Assembly: GCA_001790855.1 (NCBI GenBank)
Contig: MGDH01000017.1
Location: forward strand, 1 to 5,849
Source of the DNA: Candidatus Schekmanbacteria bacterium RIFCSPLOWO2_02_FULL_38_14
GTDB taxonomy: Bacteria; Schekmanbacteria; GWA2-38-11
Direction of reading: 5' to 3'
DNA: 5,849 nucleotides
Shown here: piece by piece, positions 1 through 5,849 of the stretch
Numbering within the stretch: position 1 is the first letter of the stretch
How the letters are laid out: the number at the start of each line of letters is the position of its first letter
The notes under the pieces: model-generated
What the model saw: only the letters and a program-made list of their open reading frames with translations
Database searches by the model: none
What the model was told of the DNA's origin: nothing
Position numbers and translations under genes: made by a program

Positions 1-379
1 ATATAAGCCAGAATAAGTAGAGGAATATTGTTAACAGAGTGGGAGGAAGTCCTGAAAAAAGAGATACAACAAAGAAAGAAATGACAAACTGACTTAAAAG
101 GCGGATTTTGGAAGAGAGAGTAAAGCGGTCTTCAAGTAAACCAAGGAGGCCTGTAATGCTTAGAATCGCAGAAAAATAAAAGTCCCTTGTTATAAAAACG
201 CCAACAATGACTAAAGCAATCCATATCCCAACGCCGCCGCCGCGTGGTGTCGGAAGTGAATGAGAACTACGCTCATTGGGAACATCTACTGCGGCAATTC
301 TGAAACTGTATTTAGATATAACCGCAGAACTGATTGCACTGAACAAAATGGCCAATAAAATAGTTAGGGCGGTTAACAC
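1..379 (-). CDS. wbpL: WbpL/WecA-like undecaprenyl-phosphate sugar-1-phosphate transferase, N-terminal part (3' end beyond left edge)
   Basis: Seen: reading leftward from a GTG at 379, 126 codons stay open to the window edge. The fragment has a hydrophobic first segment (residues about 2-21), then a polar loop with D32-V-P-N-E-R-S-S-H and T-P-R-G-G-G-V-G (44-51), then further hydrophobic segments (about 52-64, 67-82, 98-125). Established: this loop is characteristic of the MraY/WecA/WbpL integral-membrane family (usually about 330-350 residues), which moves a HexNAc-1-phosphate from a UDP-sugar to undecaprenyl phosphate to start O-antigen synthesis. The start is well fixed: an in-frame stop lies six codons upstream, and AAGG (388-391) sits 8 bases before GTG. 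The gene overlaps the end of the wbpV-like gene by 7 bases, suggesting coupling. Odd: the family's DD pair after the loop reads E83-D84. WbpL-like rather than WecA-like is inferred mainly from the neighbour. The rest of the protein is outside the window. Confidence 0.88.
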   Translation of the reverse strand, partial: MLTALTILLAILFSAISSAVISKYSFRIAAVDVPNERSSHSLPTPRGGGVGIWIALVIVGVFITRDFYFSAILSITGLLGLLEDRFTLSSKIRLLSQFVISFFVVSLFSGLPPTLLTIFLYLFWLI

Positions 380-1371
380 CTCACGGACCTTATACTATTC
401 TTGTACCATTTAACTGTTTCACGAATCCCTTCTGCCATAGTAAACGGCGGCATCCAGTCAAGGACCTTCCTGATCTTACTGCTATCTATGTGAAGAGAGC
501 CAGTGAGCCGTTCTATCTCCGGCCCTTTCCCCATAAGTTTTCCAGCAGTTTTTAACAACAGATCCGGCAAGGGGATCAATCTCGCTGTTTTATTCATTGT
601 TTTCGCAATCATCCTGATCAGGTCTGGTGTGGAGGTATCCTCTCCGTCACTCACCAAAAAGGTCTCTCCTGCAGCACCTGGGTTGGTAATACAAGTCTCA
701 ATAACATCCACGAGATTGCCTGCATAGATCAGACTTCTATTATTATTTACAAGTGCCAATGGTAAGGGAATATCTCTGTTTACCCAGTTTAAAAGCCGTA
801 AGAAATTCCCCCCTACGTCCGGCCCATAAATCATGGGTGGACGTATGATGACCACCTCAATACCCCGCTTTAAAGCAAGGCCGTGCAATATCTGCTCTGC
901 CTCCCATTTGGATTGGGCATATGCATCTGCAGGGCAAACCGAAGAATCTTCCGTATACGAGTTTCCTTCAGTTTTCTCCCCATTCACCTTGATAGTACTT
1001 AGATAGATTATCCTTCGAACACCTGCCTTCACCGCCATGTCAAATAATCTTGCTGCCCCTGAGGTATTTACCCTTCTATACTCATCCAGTGGATTCGTGG
1101 AGGTCTCGTGCATCACATGGACCCTTGCGGCGAGATAGACAACTGCATCAACGTTGTCCAATGCCCCAGCCCATTCGGTTTCAGGTCCAATATCTTCAAC
1201 TATCCGGTATTCCATTCTCCCAGGAAGCAAGCCAATTTTTCCAGGTGATCGAACAGTCCCTGTCACATGATAACCCTTTTCCACGAGACTGTGGCAGAGC
1301 ATTTTCCCAACAAAACCAGTTGCACCGGTTACAAAAACTTTTTTTACGGCTTCCTTTACAGCACTTGACAT
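373..1371 (-). CDS. wbpV: WbpV-like NAD(P)-dependent sugar-nucleotide 4-keto reductase / epimerase (extended SDR), likely UDP-QuiNAc synthesis
   Basis: Extended SDR of 332 residues, full length for the family. Seen: Rossmann motif G16-A-T-G-F-V-G22; an Arg (R41) after strand 2, as in NADP-preferring enzymes; LAARVHVMHET (80-90); catalytic Y151-A-Q-S-K155; LSTIKVNG (124-131), giving the Ser/Thr of the triad; IIRPPMIYGP (175-184); and FLVSDGED (238-245). Established: from memory these blocks match the WbpV group, often annotated 'UDP-glucose 4-epimerase family', which reduces UDP-4-keto-6-deoxy-GlcNAc to UDP-QuiNAc in the cytoplasm. Inferred: the same reaction here, supported by the directly following WbpL-type transferase, the partner that uses such sugars. 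The ATG at 1371 is the first possible start because TAA lies two codons upstream in frame. No clear Shine-Dalgarno precedes it, and a 40-base gap separates it from wecB. The region is visibly richer in G+C than the GT4 gene. A true 4-epimerase role is the main alternative. Confidence 0.9.
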   Translation of the reverse strand: MSSAVKEAVKKVFVTGATGFVGKMLCHSLVEKGYHVTGTVRSPGKIGLLPGRMEYRIVEDIGPETEWAGALDNVDAVVYLAARVHVMHETSTNPLDEYRRVNTSGAARLFDMAVKAGVRRIIYLSTIKVNGEKTEGNSYTEDSSVCPADAYAQSKWEAEQILHGLALKRGIEVVIIRPPMIYGPDVGGNFLRLLNWVNRDIPLPLALVNNNRSLIYAGNLVDVIETCITNPGAAGETFLVSDGEDTSTPDLIRMIAKTMNKTARLIPLPDLLLKTAGKLMGKGPEIERLTGSLHIDSSKIRKVLDWMPPFTMAEGIRETVKWYKNSIRSVRC

Positions 1372-1411
1372 TAGTTAGATATTCACGATTGGATATGATA
1401 TCTTGATAAAG
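1372..1411 (-). other. 40-base gap between wecB and the wbpV-like gene
   Basis: This is the longest non-coding stretch in the window. It is A+T-rich, has no Shine-Dalgarno near the downstream ATG, and contains only a minor palindrome (GATATGATATC, 1392-1402, plus-strand reading). I see neither a stem followed by a T-run nor a recognisable -35/-10 pair, so it is taken as an ordinary intra-operon spacer. Confidence 0.6.
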
Positions 1412-2578
1412 CTACTGAATAGAGTAATCATTATGTTCTTTCAAGACGTCGATAATTCGCGATGCAGCTCTGCCATCCCCATAAGGATTCACAGCCTTTG
1501 ACATACTTTCGTAGTATTCTGAATTGTCTAATAGTTCCATTATGCTTTTAATTATATTATCCTTATCCGTACCCACTAACTTCACTGTACCAGCCTCTAT
1601 CCCTTCAGGCCTTTCCGTTGTGTTTCTCATGACCAATACCGGCTTCCCTAGAGAAGGGGCTTCCTCCTGAACACCACCCGAATCGGTAAGGACAAGATGT
1701 GCATTGCTCATTAAAAATACAAATGGTTCATATTCCAATGGGTCTATAAGATAGACGTTGCGCTGTTCATTTAAGATAGATTTTACAGGCTTTTGCACAT
1801 TAGGGTTAAGGTGAACGGGATAAATTATTACTACATCGTCTCTCTTTTCTGCTATTTCCTTAAGCGCTAAACAAATGTTCTCAAACCCTTCACCAAAGTT
1901 TTCCCGTCTATGGCCAGTCACTAATATCAGTTTCGGGTTATTGCCATCATAAGTAGACGGAAGATTAACGCCCCATTTCTCTTCAAAATATCTATTCCAG
2001 AATTGCCTGCTCTTAATTTCTGTCTGCCTGCTAACAATATACTGCAACGCATCAATGACCGTATTCCCGGTCACCCATATTTTGTCTTCAGGAATCCCCT
2101 CTTTTAAAAGATTGGACCTTGCCCATGATGTTGGGGCAAAGTGATAGTCTGCCAGTACACCCAATATATGCCTGTTTTTCTCTTCAGGATAAGGACTGTA
2201 CTTATCATATGTTCTCAACCCAGCCTCAATGTGACCTATGGGTATCTTGAGATAGTAGGCTGCAAGCCCCCCCATAAATGCGGTCGTCGTATCCCCCTGA
2301 ACTAAAACCATATCCGGCCTTTCCTTTTTCAGGACATCTCTGAGCCCGGCTAAGGAGTTAATTGATACATCAAACAGGTCCTGTCCCTTAAACATAATAT
2401 TCAGATCATAGTCCGGCTTAATATCAAAAACCTTTAACACCTGGTCCAACATCTCCCTGTGTTGAGCAGTAACACAGACCTTAGAGGTAACGGCATTGGA
2501 GCAATTCCTCAGTTCCATAAGGACAGGGGCCACCTTAATAGCTTCAGGTCTGGTCCCAAATATAGTAAGAATCTTCAT
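1412..2578 (-). CDS. wecB: UDP-N-acetylglucosamine 2-epimerase, non-hydrolysing (WecB)
   Basis: Interconverts UDP-GlcNAc and UDP-ManNAc in the cytoplasm; 388 residues, slightly longer than E. coli WecB. Seen: N-terminal GTRPEAIKVAP (8-18), VCVTAQHREMLDQVL (34-48), QGDTTTAF (94-101), GHIEAGLRT (115-123), YSPYPEEKNR (127-136), TGHRREN (221-227), YPVHLNPNV (253-261), TDSGGVQEEAPSLGKPVLV (298-316) and NPYGDG (364-369). By alignment from memory, D96, E118, E132 and H223 match the catalytic D95, E117, E131 and H213 of E. coli WecB, so the enzyme should be active. A segment around 180-218 is roughly ten residues longer than in E. coli. The ATG follows the upstream stop directly (TAAATG), with AAGGA at 2589-2593 ten bases before it, so translation is probably coupled to the preceding epimerase gene. 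No UDP-ManNAc dehydrogenase (WecC) is in view, so the final sugar may be ManNAc, ManNAcA or something else. An FnlC-type 2-epimerase is less likely because the motifs are WecB-like. Confidence 0.95.
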   Translation of the reverse strand: MKILTIFGTRPEAIKVAPVLMELRNCSNAVTSKVCVTAQHREMLDQVLKVFDIKPDYDLNIMFKGQDLFDVSINSLAGLRDVLKKERPDMVLVQGDTTTAFMGGLAAYYLKIPIGHIEAGLRTYDKYSPYPEEKNRHILGVLADYHFAPTSWARSNLLKEGIPEDKIWVTGNTVIDALQYIVSRQTEIKSRQFWNRYFEEKWGVNLPSTYDGNNPKLILVTGHRRENFGEGFENICLALKEIAEKRDDVVIIYPVHLNPNVQKPVKSILNEQRNVYLIDPLEYEPFVFLMSNAHLVLTDSGGVQEEAPSLGKPVLVMRNTTERPEGIEAGTVKLVGTDKDNIIKSIMELLDNSEYYESMSKAVNPYGDGRAASRIIDVLKEHNDYSIQ

Positions 2579-3622
2579 TTATTTCGTGTCCTTATCTCTC
2601 ACTGCAGAGGTCATTCCAGGACCAAATGACGCAGCCTGTTCAATTAAATCCCATTTCTCTTTAAACCACTCAACTGTCCTTTTTAGTCCCTCATCAAACT
2701 CTGTTTTGGGTACATATCCAACTAACGTTTTTGCACGGTCCACTGAAGCAAGCAACCTGCTTTTTGTATCCCATTTCCTCCGTGACAAAAAATTAATTCC
2801 GGCTTTATTCCCTGTCAGGTCACTAATCCTATTTGCTAAATCAATAATCTTCGTCTCCTTCCCGGAAGCAAGATTAAATTCCTTTCCAATTGCCTCCTCA
2901 AAGTACCCTGCCCTCAATAGTCCATCTATCAAATCATTGACATAGGTAAAATCTCTTGTCTCTTCCCCAGTCCCTGTAAGAGGCAAGGACTCTCCTTTCA
3001 TCGCCCAATAGATAAAATTGGGAATCACATTTCTATATTGACCCGGAATCTCCCCGGGACCATAAGAGTTAAAAAATCTGGTCTTAACAACTGGCAAACC
3101 ATAATGATTATAAAAGAAGTTACAGTAAAGCTCTCCAAGCATCTTAGTAATCTGATAGGGTGTACTCAGGTTCAAAGACATAAACTCCTCCCGCAATGGC
3201 AGGGGGGCGCTACTGCCATAAATAGAACACCCTGAAGATGCATAGATAAACCTCTTAACCCCTGTAAAAAGAGAATACTCCAGCAACCTTAATGTCCCCA
3301 TACCATTGACATCAAGATCTATTTCTGGGTGATCCACAGAGTTTTGGTTTGCAAAAAATGCGGCCAAGTGAAAAACATATTCCGGTTTTTCAAAAAATAC
3401 CCTTTTGAGCTTCACCTCATCACGTATATCCCCTTCAACAAACATGACATTTGATAGCGCTGGAACATTCCATCGTTCGGCTGATGATAAATTATCAAGT
3501 ACCATCACTATCTTGGCCCCAAGGCCGGCAATAGTCCTGGTGAGGTTGGAACCAATGGCGCCAGCGCCTCCGGTAACCAGAACAACTTTATCCTTATACA
3601 TTCCCAAATACTCTTTTTCCAT
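2579..3622 (-). CDS. NAD-dependent sugar-nucleotide epimerase/dehydratase (extended SDR, GalE-like)
   Basis: Extended SDR of 347 residues acting on a nucleotide sugar in the cytoplasm; the exact substrate is not evident. Seen: Rossmann motif G18-G-A-G-A-I-G24; D43 at the end of strand 2, typical for NAD; GDIRD (64-68); HLAA (85-88); ASSGCSIYG (128-136); catalytic Y156-Q-I-T-K160; RFFNSYGPG (182-190); and TRDFTYVND (222-230), the usual substrate-domain block. A tail after about residue 325, ending in many charged residues, extends beyond the usual final helix. Odd: counting back four from Y135, where GalE and RmlB carry the catalytic Ser/Thr, gives G131, although S129, S130 and S133 flank it. 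The start at 3622 is well supported: AGGAGGG (3628-3634) lies five bases before ATG. A second Met at residue 8 is a weaker candidate. It abuts wecB, so the two may serve one sugar pathway. Possible activities include 4-epimerase, decarboxylase or dehydratase; sequence alone does not decide. Confidence 0.88.
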   Translation of the reverse strand: MEKEYLGMYKDKVVLVTGGAGAIGSNLTRTIAGLGAKIVMVLDNLSSAERWNVPALSNVMFVEGDIRDEVKLKRVFFEKPEYVFHLAAFFANQNSVDHPEIDLDVNGMGTLRLLEYSLFTGVKRFIYASSGCSIYGSSAPLPLREEFMSLNLSTPYQITKMLGELYCNFFYNHYGLPVVKTRFFNSYGPGEIPGQYRNVIPNFIYWAMKGESLPLTGTGEETRDFTYVNDLIDGLLRAGYFEEAIGKEFNLASGKETKIIDLANRISDLTGNKAGINFLSRRKWDTKSRLLASVDRAKTLVGYVPKTEFDEGLKRTVEWFKEKWDLIEQAASFGPGMTSAVRDKDTK

Positions 3623-3627
3623 AAATT

Positions 3628-3634
3628 CCCTCCT
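3628..3634 (-). promoter_or_regulatory. Strong Shine-Dalgarno for the SDR gene, overlapping the stop of the GT4 gene
   Basis: On the minus strand AGGAGGG lies five bases before the ATG at 3622 and shares two bases with the TAG stop of the upstream glycosyltransferase gene (3633-3635). It is by far the best ribosome binding site in the window. It fixes the SDR start and implies efficient re-initiation or independent loading at this junction. Confidence 0.85.
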
Positions 3635-4850
3635 ATGTCCTTAATAATTTTTCTAATGCACTTATACAGATACTCTTATCAAAATATGTTGATACATAGC
3701 TTAATCCATTCTCACCATATTGTTTTAATTTATCCTTTTCCTTATATATTTTTATCACCAGATCCATCGCCTTTTTGTGCTCATCAGAGACCACTGAATA
3801 ACCACATCCAGCATCCTTGATTAAGCTATGTCCGTCACTTTCTTTGTTTAAAAAAGCTACTATAGGGATAGAGGCCGCCATATACCCCAGTATTTTGCTC
3901 GGAATTACCGGAGTCTTATTTTTACTGCTCAGGCAGACAAGACCTACATTCACATCCCTCACGAGTTTGGGATATTCCTCCTTGGATACAAAAGGTTTAA
4001 TAATAACATTTTTTAGCTTGTAGTCTTCGATCATCCTCACAAGCCTGTCTTTTTCCATTCCATCACCAACAAGAAGAAATACAATATCAGAGTTATCTTT
4101 AACCTCTTTTGCAATATTGATCACTAACTCAAGATATTGCGAAGGACCGATAACACCTGCAAACAGAAAAATAAACTTATCTGATAGTCCATACTTTTCC
4201 CGGAAAGAACCAGCTCCGTTTACATTGGTATATTCCTTGATGTCTACCCAATTATGGAGGACATGAATTTTATCAGGGGGAATCTGTTTTTTATCAAGAA
4301 GAAACTTTTTGTTATTCTCCGAATGTACCGTAATCTTATCCGCATTTTTATACGCCCTTCTCTCTAACCATTCAAAAAACTTTATTACAAAAGTATTTTT
4401 AATGATTCCAAGGTCAATAGCATTTTGAGGAAATATGTCTTGAATATTCAGGATGAACTTTGCCCCATATTTCTTCTTCACCATCCTTCCAACATCCGTC
4501 AGCGGCAGAGGTGGGCTATAAGCTATAATAGCATCTACTTTATCTTTAATGTGCATCTTAATCTTTGGGAATAAGATATATGACATGGTTAGTTGAGAAA
4601 CCCCTCTTATTATGAAACTAACTTTATGATGAGGAAGGATTTTCACCCGAATGACACCTATTCCATTTTCATCAGTAAATTCATGGAAACTCTTGCCCTC
4701 CATATCCGCAGTAATATTATACTTCGGATATGGAGCAACAACAAAAACCTTATGTCCTCTGTTTCTAAGCTCTTCTGCCATCTCCTGCATCAGATGGGAA
4801 CAGGAACGTATCTCCGGGGGATATGATTCTGTAACTAAGAGAATATTCAT
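3633..4850 (-). CDS. Glycosyltransferase family 4 (GT-B fold, WbuB/WcaI-like)
   Basis: Transfers a sugar from a nucleotide donor to a growing lipid-linked oligosaccharide at the cytoplasmic face (inferred from family); 405 residues, normal length. Seen: N-terminal acceptor domain beginning MNILLVTESYPPEI (1-14) with a Gly-rich early loop missing; hydrophobic AIIAYSPPLPL (107-117); NIQDIFPQNAIDLG (135-148), resembling the QDLWPES block of WbuB-type enzymes; ITVHSENNKKFL (173-184); and VLHNWVD (197-203). The C-terminal donor domain has FLFAGVIGPSQ (228-238), VFLLVGDGMEK (257-267) and IPSKILGYMAASIPIVAF (316-333). The second Glu of the usual GT4 E-x7-E pattern is not obvious: the position before YMA is Gly322. 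Some WcaI/WbuB relatives also lack it. The ATG overlaps the TGA of the upstream oxidoreductase as ATGA and has no good Shine-Dalgarno, so translation is probably coupled. This is the most A+T-rich gene in hand-counted lines. The donor sugar cannot be assigned. Confidence 0.9.
   Translation of the reverse strand: MNILLVTESYPPEIRSCSHLMQEMAEELRNRGHKVFVVAPYPKYNITADMEGKSFHEFTDENGIGVIRVKILPHHKVSFIIRGVSQLTMSYILFPKIKMHIKDKVDAIIAYSPPLPLTDVGRMVKKKYGAKFILNIQDIFPQNAIDLGIIKNTFVIKFFEWLERRAYKNADKITVHSENNKKFLLDKKQIPPDKIHVLHNWVDIKEYTNVNGAGSFREKYGLSDKFIFLFAGVIGPSQYLELVINIAKEVKDNSDIVFLLVGDGMEKDRLVRMIEDYKLKNVIIKPFVSKEEYPKLVRDVNVGLVCLSSKNKTPVIPSKILGYMAASIPIVAFLNKESDGHSLIKDAGCGYSVVSDEHKKAMDLVIKIYKEKDKLKQYGENGLSYVSTYFDKSICISALEKLLRT
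4847..4850 (-). other. ATGA stop-start overlap, oxidoreductase to GT4
   Basis: The minus strand reads ATGA: ATG (4850-4848) opens the GT4 gene and TGA (4849-4847) closes the oxidoreductase. No purine-rich Shine-Dalgarno is visible in the 30 bases before it, so the glycosyltransferase is probably translated by re-initiation after the upstream gene. Confidence 0.85.
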
Positions 4851-5849
4851 ATAGTTATCGCGATTGGGGTCACTTTTTCTAATGATTCGTTAATCTTAAA
4901 AACCGTAAGGGTGGATAGAAATATTTCCTGAGGGGTTATCCCTGGCTTAGATTTTTCAGTTATAACATCATAAAAGTGTTGCATCTCTTCTTTATACCCA
5001 ATCTCTTGCTTAAATGTCTTATATCGTTTCTTTACCCCATTCGTGATAAAGTTTGTCTCTCTATAATCTGTTGATACAATGACACTCCCTTCACAGAAAA
5101 TCTCTATCTGCTCTCTTGAGTATGCCCTATCCCCTGAGGCTGAATAAAGAATATTTCCGACTGAGCCATCCTCAAATTTCAAAGTAATCGCTAAATTATC
5201 ACTATTTAGCGTTGTTTTATTATTTCCCGAAATCCTCTCCCCATAAACTCTGACAGGATTACTTTTCGTCAAAAATTGCATCATATCCACAAAGTGACAA
5301 ATCTCACCAATAACCCGGCTGCCTCCTTCTTCTTCTGAATGTACCCAATGGTCAGCTGGAACAAAGCCAGCGTTGATTCTATAATTAATTACTATTGGGG
5401 CCTGACGATTTACAAGATAGTTAGCAATTTTTACGGAATGAGGTGAAAATCTCCTATTATATCCAACCATAAGAAAGAGTGACTGATGCTGATAAGCATC
5501 CATTATTTCTTCTAACTCTTTCTCATTGATACAAAGTGGTTTTTCTACAAATACCTGCTTCTCTGCCTTTAGCGCTTCTATTACCATCTTCGCATGCAGA
5601 CTATGCGGGGTAAGAATCATTGCAGCGTTTATCTCTTTATCGTTAAGCACCTCCCTATAATCAGTTGTACAGTTCTCAAATCCAAATCTCTTTCCTGTAT
5701 GATACGTATTAGAGCTCGAAGAAGTAGAAATCGTATGCAGCCTAATACCTCTAATGTCTTTTAAAGACGGCAAAAGTAGTGACTTGCCAAATAGTCCCGC
5801 ACCGATTACCCCGAGAGAAATTTGAGATCTGATTGGGGATAGGTCATGA
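4847..5849 (-). CDS. Gfo/Idh/MocA-family oxidoreductase, 5' end beyond right edge; probably the C-terminal half of a bi-domain oxidoreductase
   Basis: NAD(P)-dependent sugar or nucleotide-sugar oxidoreductase; 333 residues lie in the window. Seen (numbering from the edge): GVIGAGLFG Rossmann motif (13-21), TTDYREVLND (61-70), HSLHAKMVIEAL (82-93), VFVEKPLC with the conserved Lys103 (99-106), LMVGYNRRFSPH (126-137), GEICHFVDMMQFL (181-193), and a C-terminal beta domain through about 325. A TTG at 5773 could be mistaken for the start, but it lies inside the nucleotide-binding fold. The frame stays open upstream to the edge with no ATG, GTG or TTG, so the true start is outside. Established: from memory the blocks DYREVLND, VFVEKPLC, NRRFSPH and DHWVH resemble the C-terminal half of 'bi-domain' proteins (zinc alcohol dehydrogenase plus Gfo/Idh, about 700 residues) in polysaccharide loci, often next to a heparinase-like gene. 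Inferred: the same here; a stand-alone Gfo/Idh protein with a short N-terminal tail remains possible. The gene ends in an ATGA overlap with the GT4 gene. Confidence 0.9.
   Translation of the reverse strand, partial: HDLSPIRSQISLGVIGAGLFGKSLLLPSLKDIRGIRLHTISTSSSSNTYHTGKRFGFENCTTDYREVLNDKEINAAMILTPHSLHAKMVIEALKAEKQVFVEKPLCINEKELEEIMDAYQHQSLFLMVGYNRRFSPHSVKIANYLVNRQAPIVINYRINAGFVPADHWVHSEEEGGSRVIGEICHFVDMMQFLTKSNPVRVYGERISGNNKTTLNSDNLAITLKFEDGSVGNILYSASGDRAYSREQIEIFCEGSVIVSTDYRETNFITNGVKKRYKTFKQEIGYKEEMQHFYDVITEKSKPGITPQEIFLSTLTVFKINESLEKVTPIAITI

Noticed and set aside
503-727. Plus-strand open frame of 74 codons
   Set aside because: Lies wholly inside the wbpV-like gene on the other strand, resembles no known protein and has no ribosome binding site.
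1331-1345. A-run and T-run near the start of the wbpV-like gene
   Set aside because: They encode the Lys-Lys-Val-Phe residues before the Rossmann motif and form no terminator hairpin.
1392-1402. Palindrome GATATGATATC as a terminator or operator
   Set aside because: The stem is only five A+T-rich pairs with a one-base centre and no T-run; too weak to support either role.
1050-1406. Plus-strand open frame of 118 codons
   Set aside because: Antisense to the start of the wbpV-like gene, whose Rossmann motifs are certain; composition is unlike a real protein (many Gln, Arg, His).
2496-2945. Plus-strand open frame of 149 codons
   Set aside because: Antisense across the SDR/wecB junction; both minus-strand genes there have clear family motifs.
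5773-5773. TTG as the start of the Gfo/Idh gene
   Set aside because: It would remove the GVIGAGLFG nucleotide-binding motif encoded just upstream in the same open frame.
5809-5847. Short minus-strand frame beginning ATG at 5847
   Set aside because: Stops after 13 codons and is out of frame with the oxidoreductase; not a gene or an alternative start.

Overview
The window is one contiguous minus-strand operon fragment from a surface-polysaccharide (O-antigen or capsule type) biosynthesis locus. Six genes run right to left with no convincing internal promoter or terminator, and the largest gap is 40 bases. In transcription order they are: (1) the C-terminal Gfo/Idh/MocA oxidoreductase part of a gene cut by the right edge; (2) a GT4 glycosyltransferase; (3) an extended-SDR sugar-nucleotide epimerase/dehydratase; (4) a non-hydrolysing UDP-GlcNAc 2-epimerase (WecB); (5) a WbpV-like SDR, probably a 4-keto reductase making UDP-QuiNAc; (6) the N-terminal third of a WbpL/WecA-like polyprenyl-phosphate sugar-1-phosphate transferase, cut by the left edge.

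Junctions are tight: genes 1/2 overlap by ATGA, a strong AGGAGGG sits on the stop of gene 2 just ahead of gene 3, genes 3/4 abut as TAAATG, genes 4/5 are 40 bases apart, and genes 5/6 overlap by 7 bases. This spacing suggests co-transcription and, at several junctions, translational coupling.

Inferred division of labour: the WbpV-like reductase makes an N-acetyl-6-deoxyhexosamine nucleotide. The WbpL-like enzyme loads it as sugar-1-phosphate onto undecaprenyl phosphate, starting the repeat unit. WecB supplies UDP-ManNAc or a derivative. The extended SDR makes or interconverts another nucleotide sugar, the Gfo/Idh protein oxidises or reduces a sugar, and the GT4 enzyme extends the lipid-linked chain at the cytoplasmic face. 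A 4,6-dehydratase of WbpM type, which would make the WbpV substrate, is expected outside the window, probably past the left edge.

The wbpV-wbpL pairing points to a Gram-negative bacterium. Composition is moderate in G+C and uneven (about half G+C in hand-counted lines of wbpV, about a third in lines of the GT4 gene), as is common in mosaic polysaccharide loci. The phylum cannot be fixed from this sequence. I see no RNA gene, CRISPR array, mobile element or evident novel system. The points worth following up are the missing start of the right-hand gene, a few active-site substitutions, and the unsettled identity of the sugars.
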